Positions 33,629 to 40,817 of a stretch of DNA of 64,000 nt are shown here, piece by piece; positions within the stretch are counted from its first letter, which is position 1; each line of letters begins with the position of its first letter. The DNA comes from Streptomyces lichenis (lineage in GTDB: Bacteria > Actinomycetota > Actinomycetes > Streptomycetales > Streptomycetaceae). The position numbers and the translations under genes were made by a program. The stretch is taken from assembly GCF_023218175.1 (NCBI RefSeq), contig NZ_JALPTH010000015.1, positions 123,417 to 187,416 on the forward strand, read 5' to 3'. Below the pieces are notes generated by a model that saw only the letters and a list, made by a program, of their open reading frames with translations, had not been told where the DNA came from and made no database searches.

Positions 33629-34276
33629 TCAGTCGCGGTGGCGCAGCCCGCTCCAGGCCGGGTGGCGCGGATGGTCGGCGCGCACCACCGCGTCCGCGGT
33701 GTCCGCCGGGCCGACCTCGGCCTCGTACCGTGCGAAGGCGGGCAGCGTCCAGTATTCCTCCGCCGGGGTGCGCCGGGCCAGCGCCCCCGGTGAGAGCAGC
33801 AGATGGGCGGTCAGGTCGAACGGGAACCAGTGGCCGAGCAGAAACGGCCCGTGCACCAGCAGCATCCCGCCCGGTGCCAGCGTCCGGTACGGGCTGCGGG
33901 TGGCCCGGTCGGTGGCCGGGTCCCACAGGTCGGGCAGCACCCGGCCGCTGCCGCCCGGTTCCAGCGGCCCGAAGACCTCCCGCCACAGGGCGCCGGTGTC
34001 GAACCAGCCGCCGAAGTAGGTGTCGGGGTCCTGCTTGCCGTACTCGTACCGCAGCGACGCCGGGCGCAGGAAGCCGCCGGTGGCCACGGTCAGCACGTCC
34101 CGCCCGCGCAGGCGCAGCGCCTCGGCCAGCAGCCGGGCGGTCTCCTCCGGGCGGGCGGCGGGCGCGCCGTCGACGGCCACCTTGAGCCAGGCGCTGCCGT
34201 CGCCGGGGGCGAGCCCCTCCAGCCGCGCGGCGAGGGTGTCGGTCAGCCGTTCCCAGGTGATCGGTTCGAGTCGCAC
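33629..34276 (-). CDS. Uridine kinase-like P-loop-family protein with degenerate Walker A
   Basis: 215 residues resembling proteins called uridine kinase in Streptomyces. The N-terminal strand-loop-helix is in place (AWLKVAVDGAPAARPEETARLLAEAL) but the P-loop lacks the GK[ST] triplet, so nucleotide phosphotransfer is doubtful. Later conserved stretches are TGGFLRPASLRYEYGKQDPDTYFGGWFDTGALWREVF and LLVHGPFLLG. It is convergent with the broken psuG/psuK pair. The GTG start is best by family N-terminus (RLEPITWERL), though the upstream GGGGG is very close. Confidence 0.75.
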   Translation of the reverse strand: MRLEPITWERLTDTLAARLEGLAPGDGSAWLKVAVDGAPAARPEETARLLAEALRLRGRDVLTVATGGFLRPASLRYEYGKQDPDTYFGGWFDTGALWREVFGPLEPGGSGRVLPDLWDPATDRATRSPYRTLAPGGMLLVHGPFLLGHWFPFDLTAHLLLSPGALARRTPAEEYWTLPAFARYEAEVGPADTADAVVRADHPRHPAWSGLRHRD

Positions 34277-34325
34277 GCCCCCATGCTGCCCGGTGCGCCT
34301 GTCCGGGTCGTACGCCGCGTGCCGC

Positions 34326-35042
34326 TCACGGCCTCGTCGCGGCGGCCATCGCCGCGACCCCGCTCCCCCGCGTGTCGGCCGCGTCCCGGAGCGCGAGGGC
34401 GCAGGGGCCGTCGCCGGTGAGCGCGATCCGCCCGGCCGCGATCCCGGCGGGGAGGGTGAGCAGGCCGCGGGCCACCTCGGCACAGGTGGCGGTGTCCATG
34501 GCCAACCGGGCGTCCGGGGCCTGAGGGGCCGGGCCGTCCCCGTAACCGGCCGCTCCCCCGCCCACCCGTACATGGAACACGCCCTCGTCCAGCCGCACTT
34601 CGACCCAGGCGTCACCGGATGCCACGGCCGCCGGGACCGATTCCAGGGCGCCGAGCAGCGGGATGGCGAACCAGTGGGCGCGCACGGCGTCCACCGGCCT
34701 CGGCGTCTCCAGCTCGCTCGCGCCCCAGGCGGCCAGGGCTCGCAGCACCGGCAGCAAGGCGGCGCCGCGCTCGGTCAGTTCGTAGACGTACGCGGAGGCG
34801 GGCGGCGCCAGCCGGCGGCGGGTGGCCAGACCGTCGCGTTCCATGTCCTTGAGCCGGGTGGCGAGCATGTCGGTGCTGACGCCGGGGAGGTCGGCGTGCA
34901 GATCGGTGTAGCGGCGCGACCCGGCGAGGAGTTCGCGCACGATCAGCAGCGTCCACCGGTCGCCCACGGCGTCCAGGGCGCGGGCGGAGGCGCAGTACTG
35001 GTCATAGCTTCGGCGGCGCGGGGTGGCGCTGGGACGTGGCAT
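34326..35042 (-). CDS. HxlR-type winged-helix transcriptional regulator
   Basis: 238 residues. The N-terminal 105 are an HxlR winged helix (CASARALDAVGDRWTLLIVRELLAGSRRYTDLHADLPGVSTDMLATRLKDMERDGLATRRR). The C-terminal 130 are an SCP2-like or ligand-binding extension (VEVRLDEGVFHVRVGG), as in many Streptomyces regulators of this group. The ATG 35042 has no Shine-Dalgarno; a -10 box TAGACT ends 7 nt before it, so the mRNA is probably leaderless. It is divergent from an aminotransferase over 86 nt packed with inverted repeats, suggesting autoregulation and control of that gene. Confidence 0.9.
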   Translation of the reverse strand: MPRPSATPRRRSYDQYCASARALDAVGDRWTLLIVRELLAGSRRYTDLHADLPGVSTDMLATRLKDMERDGLATRRRLAPPASAYVYELTERGAALLPVLRALAAWGASELETPRPVDAVRAHWFAIPLLGALESVPAAVASGDAWVEVRLDEGVFHVRVGGGAAGYGDGPAPQAPDARLAMDTATCAEVARGLLTLPAGIAAGRIALTGDGPCALALRDAADTRGSGVAAMAAATRP

Positions 35043-35100
35043 ACGACGCAGTCTAGACAAGTGGTTGGACTTTCCAAGCTCCAGCTTGGTAAAACCAAGC
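35043..35100. promoter_or_regulatory. HxlR promoter with overlapping operator inverted repeats
   Basis: The minus strand has TTGGAA, 16 nt, TAGACT, 7 nt, ATG. Three overlapping inverted repeats with TTGG/CCAA arms cover the -35 and upstream: TTGGA-CTT-TCCAA (35065-35077), CCAAGCT-CC-AGCTTGG (35074-35089) and CTTGGT-AAA-ACCAAG (35085-35099). A dimeric regulator bound here would block the hxlR promoter and affect the divergent gene. Confidence 0.65.
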
Positions 35101-35128
35101 AACACCGCTTCAGAGAGGTCGTCGCGCA

Positions 35129-36340
35129 ATGGAGTTCCGGCAGTCGAGCAAGCTCAACGAGGTCTGCTACGAGATCCGCGGCCCGGTGATCGAGCACGCC
35201 AACGCGCTGGAGGAGGCGGGCCACAGCGTGCTGCGGCTGAACACCGGCAACCCGGCGCTCTTCGGCTTCGAGGCGCCGGAAGAGATCGTGCAGGACATGA
35301 TCCGGATGCTGCCGAGGGCGCACGGCTACACCGACTCCCGGGGCGTGCTCTCGGCCCGCCGCGCCGTCGCCCAGCGGTACCAGACCATGGGGCTGCCGGA
35401 GGTGGACGTGGACGACGTCTTCCTCGGCAACGGCGTCTCCGAGCTGATCTCCATGGCGGTGCAGGCCCTGCTGGAGGACGGCGACGAGGTATTGATCCCC
35501 GCCCCCGACTTCCCGCTGTGGACCGCCGCGACCACGCTCGCCGGCGGGCGGCCGGTCCACTATGTGTGCGACGAGTCCGCCGACTGGAACCCGGACCTGG
35601 ACGACCTGGCCGCCAGGATCACCGACCGGACCAGGGCGGTGGTGATCATCAACCCCAACAACCCCACCGGCGCGGTCTATCCACGGGAGGTGGTGGAGGG
35701 CATCCTCGACCTGGCCCGGCGCCACCAGCTGATGGTCTTCGCCGACGAGATCTACGACCAGATCCTCTACGACGGCGCGGTCCACCACACCGCGGCCGCG
35801 CTCGCCCCCGACCTGGTGGTGCTGACCTTCTCGGGGCTCTCCAAGACGTACCGGGTGGCCGGATTCCGCTCGGGCTGGCTGGTGGTCAGCGGGCCCCGGC
35901 AGCACGCCCGCGACTATCTGGAGGGCCTCACCATGCTGGCCTCCATGCGGCTGTGCGCCAACGCGCCCGCGCAGTACGCCATCCAGGCCGCCCTCGGCGG
36001 GCGGCAGTCCATCCACGAGCTGACCGCCCCGGGCGGGCGACTGTACGAGCAGCGCGAACTCGCCTGGCGGCGGCTGAACGAGATCCCGGGCATCTCCTGC
36101 GTCAAGCCGAAGGGCGCGCTGTACGCGTTCCCGCGCCTGGACCCCGAGGTGTACCCGATCCACGACGACGAAAAGTTCGTCCTGGACCTGCTGCTGCGGG
36201 AGAAGATCCAGGTGGTGCAGGGCACCGGCTTCAACTGGCCGCGCCCGGACCACTTCCGCATCCTCACCCTGCCGCATGTGGACGACCTCGACGCGGCGAT
36301 CGGCCGTATCGGCCGCTTCCTCGCCGGCTACCGCCAGTAG
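35129..36340 (+). CDS. PLP-dependent class I/II aminotransferase (AlaA-like)
   Basis: 403 residues, full length. It has the fold type I signature: NTGNPALFGF near the N-terminus, GYTDSRGVLSARRA, the ring-stacking and substrate region LIPAPDFPLWTAATTLAGG, INPNNPTGAVYP, FADEIYDQILYDG (PLP-binding Asp and Tyr) and SGLSKTYRVAGFRSGW, whose lysine forms the Schiff base. It most resembles alanine-synthesising glutamate-pyruvate aminotransferase. AGAGAGG lies 9-10 nt before the ATG. The divergent HxlR gene suggests regulated expression. Confidence 0.93.
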   Translation: MEFRQSSKLNEVCYEIRGPVIEHANALEEAGHSVLRLNTGNPALFGFEAPEEIVQDMIRMLPRAHGYTDSRGVLSARRAVAQRYQTMGLPEVDVDDVFLGNGVSELISMAVQALLEDGDEVLIPAPDFPLWTAATTLAGGRPVHYVCDESADWNPDLDDLAARITDRTRAVVIINPNNPTGAVYPREVVEGILDLARRHQLMVFADEIYDQILYDGAVHHTAAALAPDLVVLTFSGLSKTYRVAGFRSGWLVVSGPRQHARDYLEGLTMLASMRLCANAPAQYAIQAALGGRQSIHELTAPGGRLYEQRELAWRRLNEIPGISCVKPKGALYAFPRLDPEVYPIHDDEKFVLDLLLREKIQVVQGTGFNWPRPDHFRILTLPHVDDLDAAIGRIGRFLAGYRQ

Positions 36341-36456
36341 CGTCACCTTCCGGCCACCGCCGGGCGGTTGGCGACCGGATCGGGAGGGCATCCCTCCGAG
36401 TACCGCCGGCCCGTCCGCACGGTGCGGCGCACGGGCGCGGCAGGAGGGGAGCGCCC

Positions 36457-37113
36457 GTGCCGTCCGCGTCCCGTGTGATGGTCGAGCCGCGTCGGCGCCA
36501 CCGCTGTGCCGGGTGCCACCGCGGGCCGCTGCCGCGACTGGTGGTGGAGGACGGCGCTCCGCTCTGCCTGGACTGCGCGGCCCTCGGGGACCTGGTCTGT
36601 CCGCCGCGCGGCGACGCGGCGCTGACCCGGCGGGCCCGGGAGGCGAGCGGACGGTGGGCGGTGGTGGTGCGCCGCAACCGGCGCCGGAACCGGTACGAGC
36701 GGCAGGGCGCGTTCGTCGAACCGGCGGCGCCGGCCCGGGCGGAGCCGTCCTGCCGCGCGGACGCCGGCGCCCGGGCGGAGCGGCGCGCCCGTGACGTGGC
36801 CCGGCGCGCCGCCGCCGATGGGCGGTTCCGGGCCGAGCTCACCGTCCGGATCATGCGGCTCTTCCCCGGCTGCCCTCCCACCCGGGCGGCCGGGATCGCG
36901 GCACACACCGGTGAGCGCGGCAGCGGACGGGTGGGCCGCACCGCCGCGGGCCGCGCACTGGACGAGGGCGCGGTGACCGCGGCGGTACGGGCGTCGGTAC
37001 GCCACCTGGACACCGAGTACGACGCCCTGCCGGCCCGAGGCCTCCCCCGCCACCAGGCCCGCACCCGCGTGGCGCCCGCCATCGAGACGGGGCTGGACTC
37101 CTGGCGGCGGTGA
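36457..37113 (+). CDS. DUF2293-domain protein
   Basis: 218 residues. The N-terminus has two CxxC pairs (CAGC, CLDC) that likely bind zinc; then an Arg-rich stretch; the C-terminus is DUF2293 (RIMRLFPGCPPTRAAGIAAHTGERGSGRVGRTAAGRALDEGAVTAAVRASVRHLDTEYD). The function of the domain is unknown; the zinc-ribbon plus basic region suggests nucleic acid binding (inference). GTG start follows AGGAGGGG at good spacing. Confidence 0.8.
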   Translation: MPSASRVMVEPRRRHRCAGCHRGPLPRLVVEDGAPLCLDCAALGDLVCPPRGDAALTRRAREASGRWAVVVRRNRRRNRYERQGAFVEPAAPARAEPSCRADAGARAERRARDVARRAAADGRFRAELTVRIMRLFPGCPPTRAAGIAAHTGERGSGRVGRTAAGRALDEGAVTAAVRASVRHLDTEYDALPARGLPRHQARTRVAPAIETGLDSWRR

Positions 37114-37613
37114 GCCGGGGGCGGCGGGGCGGGGCTCGCAGGCCCAGGGGCGGGCGCCGGGGCGGACGTTGAGGGTCAGGCGTTGAGGCTCGGGCGAGCA
37201 CTTCCCGTGGGGCGGGGGCATCGGCGCGTCGGGCCCACCGGTGGAACGGAAGCCCGATGGGGCTGCGGGCGGGCTGGGACTTCGGGGAAACCGAAGGCCC
37301 GGCGGGCCGATGGCCGCGGGGGGCCTTGGGCGGGCGGGTCGGGGATGCGGGCCTGGGGCACGGCGGCCGAGGGGCCGGTCCTCGGGGGGTGGCCACGCCC
37401 CCGCCAGGGCACCCACCGGCGGGGTCGAAGGCGTCGGGGAGCGGTAGCCGGGGGGCCGACAGCCGCAGCTGTGAGGGGGAGGCCCCGGGGGGAGCGAGCA
37501 TCCGCGGGCTCGGGGGCGGCCGCGGGCTCGGGGGGTGCGGGTTCAGGAGGTGATGAGGGGTGATCGGGAGGCCGGCTGGCGGGGGGACCGGCCGGGCTCC
37601 GGATCGGGGCGGT
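37114..37613. other. Intergenic region between convergent genes
   Basis: 500 nt of G-rich low-complexity sequence between the DUF2293 gene and the chaplin gene. All frames are open by composition, but none shows family similarity or consistent codon bias. The motif GTTGAGG(G/C)TC appears twice near 37167-37190. No convincing terminator or gene seen. Confidence 0.5.
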
Positions 37614-38405
37614 TCAGGCGCGGGCGCCGGCGGTGGGGCGGAAGCGGCGGTACAGCACCGCTCCGCCGAGCGCCAGACCGAGCGCGGCCGGGGCACCGAC
37701 GCCGAGCAGTCCGGCACCGGCGCCGGTCTCGGCCAGCTCCGGCTGGGCCGCCGTCTCGGTCTCCGGCTGCGGCGCCGGCTTGTCCGCCTCGGGGGCCGGG
37801 TGCGGCACCGGCACGGCCTCGTCGGGCGTGGGCGGGGTGGTGGGCTCCTCTTCCTCGTGCTGCGGGGGCTTGGGCTTCTGCGGGGTGGGGGTGGGCGGGG
37901 TCCGGTCACCGCCGTTGCTCGACGCGTTGCCGAAGACGGGGTTGAGGATGCCGACGACGCCGACCGAGTTGCCGCTGACGTTGACCGGCAGGTCCACCGG
38001 CAGCTGGATGCCGTTGCCGGAGATCAGGCCGGGCGAGTTGGTGGTGGCGCCCTCGGCGGACGAACCGTTTCCGCCTCCGTTGTGGGTACCGGACTGGCCG
38101 CCCTGGGTCCCGGGCTTGCCGTGCGCGGTGCCCGGCTTGTCCTTGTGGCTGTTGCCGTCACCGCCCTTGTTGGCGCAGCCGTTGCCGAATGCCGGGTTGA
38201 GCAGACCGACCACGTTGATCGTGTTGCCGCAGACGCTGACCGGCAGGTCCACCGGCAGCTGGACCGCGTTGCCGGAGACGGCGCCCGGCGAGTTGGCGGC
38301 CACACCGGACGCGTCGGAGTCGGCGTGGGCGTAGCCCGCCGCCATGGCGAGCGCGCCACCCGTGGCCGCCAGGGTGACCAGAGTGTTTCGGCGAGTGTGC
38401 CTCAT
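37614..38405 (-). CDS. Long, sortase-anchored chaplin
   Basis: 263 residues. After a signal peptide (about 1-28) come two chaplin domains: 38-79 (SGNAVQLPVDLPVSVCGNTI, NVVGLLNPAFGNGC) and 122-164 (SGNGIQLPVDLPVNVSGNSV, GVVGILNPVFGN). The first keeps the usual cysteine pair (C59, C77); in the second both are serine. A Pro/Glu-rich wall spacer leads to a sorting signal LAETG (224-228), a hydrophobic segment and a basic tail. Long chaplins are cross-linked to peptidoglycan by sortase and anchor the amyloid-like hydrophobic sheath of aerial hyphae. AGGAAGCCAC precedes the ATG. Confidence 0.93.
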   Translation of the reverse strand: MRHTRRNTLVTLAATGGALAMAAGYAHADSDASGVAANSPGAVSGNAVQLPVDLPVSVCGNTINVVGLLNPAFGNGCANKGGDGNSHKDKPGTAHGKPGTQGGQSGTHNGGGNGSSAEGATTNSPGLISGNGIQLPVDLPVNVSGNSVGVVGILNPVFGNASSNGGDRTPPTPTPQKPKPPQHEEEEPTTPPTPDEAVPVPHPAPEADKPAPQPETETAAQPELAETGAGAGLLGVGAPAALGLALGGAVLYRRFRPTAGARA

Positions 38406-38464
38406 GTGGCTTCCTGCCTTCCGGAGACTGTCACGGGCATCCGCCCGCACCGGAATAACGCCCT

Positions 38465-39841
38465 CTACCCAGGTCGGGTTATGTCGCATCCACCATTCAC
38501 CCCATCGAGCGAAGTTCCGCTCCGATCGTCATACCGGCGTGGATCAGCTTCCAGTAGATCGGCGAGGGCGCCGAGCGGGTCGGGGGCCGGGAGACCCCGG
38601 GGCCACCAGTCCTCGCGGCCGGAATCGGACTCGTAGCCGTACCACCGGCCGTCCCGCCCGTAGCGCAGTTGCACCGAGGCGGTGGAAAGGCGGTTCCGCC
38701 AGGGCCGGAAGGGCGGCAGACCGGCGGCGAGCAGTGCGGGGCGGGCTCGGTCGAAGGGTCCGGCCGGCGGATCCCAGACCTCCTCCAGCGCCGCCAGCCC
38801 GGGCAACCCGCCCTGGCGCCAGGCGGCGACCGCGCGGGCGAGGTCGGCGGGGGTGCGGTCCAGAGCCTCGGCGAGGTCGCGGTAGAGCGCGCGGGTGGCG
38901 GCGGTCAGACCGGAACCCGGATGGGCGGCGGCCAACCGGACCGCGTCCTGCCAGACGGTGAGCCCGGCCACCGGGTCCCGGCCGGTGGCGAGCGAGGTAT
39001 GGGCCCGGACCGCCGCCTCGGTGGCGAGCAGCTCCAGCGCGAGCACGTCCGGGGCATCCGGATCCTCCGGGTAGACCGGTGGTCGCCCCGGCCGGTCCGG
39101 TACGGGCAGGGGCGGCGGGAGCGGCGCGGGCGGGGGCGCGTCGAGGACGGCGTGCGCCGGCACCGCCGCCGTCGCGAGTGATGACCCCGGCCCGCCACCG
39201 CTCTCGGCGGCCTCGTGCGCGGCGTTGCGCCGGCCGAGGGCGGCGAGGATCTCCTGCTCGCCGCGGCCGCGCATCAGGAACAGGGTGAACGGGTCCTCGT
39301 CGAGGAGCCGGGCGACCTGGTAGCAGAGGGCGGCGGCGTGCTTGCAGGGCATGCCGTTGTCGGGGCAGGAGCAGTCGGGGAGCAGCTCGTGCGGTGCGGG
39401 CAGCAGGTCCACGGCGGCGGCGAGGGCGTGCGGCACGTCCTTGTCCAGCAGGGCGGCGATATGGTCCGGGCGGGCCGCGGCGGACTCCAGGAAACGCTCC
39501 CAGTCCTCGTCGCCGAGCACCCTCAGCCGGATGTCCGCGCGGTACGGGCGCGGCCGGGTGCCGTGCACATAGGCGGTGACCCGGCCCGGGGTGACCGTGA
39601 TGGCGTCCACATGCCCCCGGGTCGCGTAGGCGCGCCCCCGGGCGAGCCGCGCGGGGTCCAGCGCGCTGTCCTCCAGCGCCTCCACCCAGGCGTTGCCCCA
39701 CCAGGTGCCGGCGAACCGGCCCTCCTGGTCCTGCACGGGGGCGAGCTGAGGGAAGGTACGGCGGTGGTCGTCGTGCAGCGGGACCCGCCGGGCCGCCGCC
39801 GCACCCGCCCGGCCCCCGCCACGAGGGCGGACCGGACTCAT
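38465..39841 (-). CDS. SWIM zinc-finger protein
   Basis: 458 residues. Core motif: LPDCSCPDNGMPCKHAAALCYQVARLLDEDPFTLFLMRGR, the CxCx(n)CxH SWIM finger (about 170) that binds DNA or protein. The N-terminus has the usual FAGTWWGNAWVEALE; the C-terminal 200 residues are helical. In Streptomyces this gene follows a SNF2 helicase and the two likely act together on DNA. Here they are separated by a 976-nt repeat-rich spacer. The ATG at 39841 has a weak ribosome site; the frame stays open upstream through the repeats, so an extended N-terminus cannot be excluded. Confidence 0.85.
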   Translation of the reverse strand: MSPVRPRGGGRAGAAAARRVPLHDDHRRTFPQLAPVQDQEGRFAGTWWGNAWVEALEDSALDPARLARGRAYATRGHVDAITVTPGRVTAYVHGTRPRPYRADIRLRVLGDEDWERFLESAAARPDHIAALLDKDVPHALAAAVDLLPAPHELLPDCSCPDNGMPCKHAAALCYQVARLLDEDPFTLFLMRGRGEQEILAALGRRNAAHEAAESGGGPGSSLATAAVPAHAVLDAPPPAPLPPPLPVPDRPGRPPVYPEDPDAPDVLALELLATEAAVRAHTSLATGRDPVAGLTVWQDAVRLAAAHPGSGLTAATRALYRDLAEALDRTPADLARAVAAWRQGGLPGLAALEEVWDPPAGPFDRARPALLAAGLPPFRPWRNRLSTASVQLRYGRDGRWYGYESDSGREDWWPRGLPAPDPLGALADLLEADPRRYDDRSGTSLDGVNGGCDITRPG

Positions 39842-39954
39842 CGCCGCCCCCGCGCGCGCCGGATCGGCCCTGACCGGCTGCCGCCGACCGGGTACGCCGG
39901 ACGTGCCGCCCCGACCGTCCAGCCCGGCAGCGGGGTGCCGGACACCACGAAAGT

Positions 39955-40105
39955 CCGGTGCGGCAGCGAGGGGCGGGACACGACGTTCCGGTGCGGCAGC
40001 CGGAGGCCGGACACCGCGACCACCCGGTGCGGCAGCCGGAGGCCAGACGCGGCGACGTGCCGGTGCGGCCCCGAGGGGTGGGACACCGCGCCCGTCCGAT
40101 GCGGC
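39955..40105. repeat. 36-bp tandem repeat upstream of the SWIM gene
   Basis: Units start CCGGTGCGGC at 39955, 39988, 40024 and 40060, with CCGATGCGGC at 40096: periods 33, 36, 36, 36. All are multiples of three, so the frame of the SWIM gene stays open through them. Confidence 0.75.
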
Positions 40106-40374
40106 CACAACAGGCGTGCCTCGGCGACCCGACGGCGGTCTCCCGGGGCCACGGCCACAGACATGGCCATGGGCACCGGCACGGGCATGGTCCGGCCCGG
40201 GCGGGGGACGCCGGCATGCCCGGCCCGGCCGTTGGCAGCCCGGTCACGGCTCAGGGCTCCGGTGGGTAGGGGCGACCCCGGGCCCCGCAAGGGCAGGCCC
40301 CGGCCTCGCTCCCGGGGGAGGGCCGGCGGGCGGGACCGGACGGCCACACGCCACCCGCAGGGGCCGGGCCGGGC

Positions 40375-40800
40375 GGCGGCACGAGGTCGAGCTGGCACAC
40401 AGCCCCGCCACCGGACGGGACGGGCGGCGATACGGAGCCGGGCCGGCACAGGGCACCCGCAGGGGCCGGACCGGACGGCCACACGCCACCCGCAGAGGCC
40501 GGGCCGGACGGCGGCACGAGGTCGAGCTGGCACACAGCCCCGCCACCCGCACCGCACGGGAGGGGTAGCGGTACGGAGGCCGGCCGGCACAGGGCATCCG
40601 CACCAGGCGGGCCGGGCGGCGGCACGAGGTCGAGCCGGCACACAGCCCCGCCACCCGCACCGCACGGGAGGGGTAGCGGTACGGAGGCCGGCCGGCACAC
40701 GGTGCCAGCATCCGCACCCGCACCGGACGGGACGGGCGGATATAGGGAGCCGGGCCGGCACAGGGCATCCGCACCAGGCGGGACGGGCAGCCGTATGGCC
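40375..40800. repeat. Complex tandem repeat block between SNF2 and SWIM genes
   Basis: The element GGCGGCACGAGGTCGAGC recurs at 40375, 40510 and 40618 (periods 135 and 108), linked by shorter shared elements such as GCACACAGCCCCGCCACC, GGGAGGGGTAGCGGTACGG and CCGGCACAGGGCATCCGCAC. The periods are multiples of 27. No gene is recognised on either strand. Confidence 0.75.
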
Positions 40801-40817
40801 CGGCAGGGGACGCGTGG

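Noticed and set aside
37114..37613. Small genes in the G-rich gap before the chaplin gene
   Set aside because: Frames are open on several strands at once owing to base composition, with no ribosome sites or conserved motifs.
39955..40800. CRISPR array
   Set aside because: The repeats are contiguous with no unique spacers, lengths vary, and there are no cas genes.
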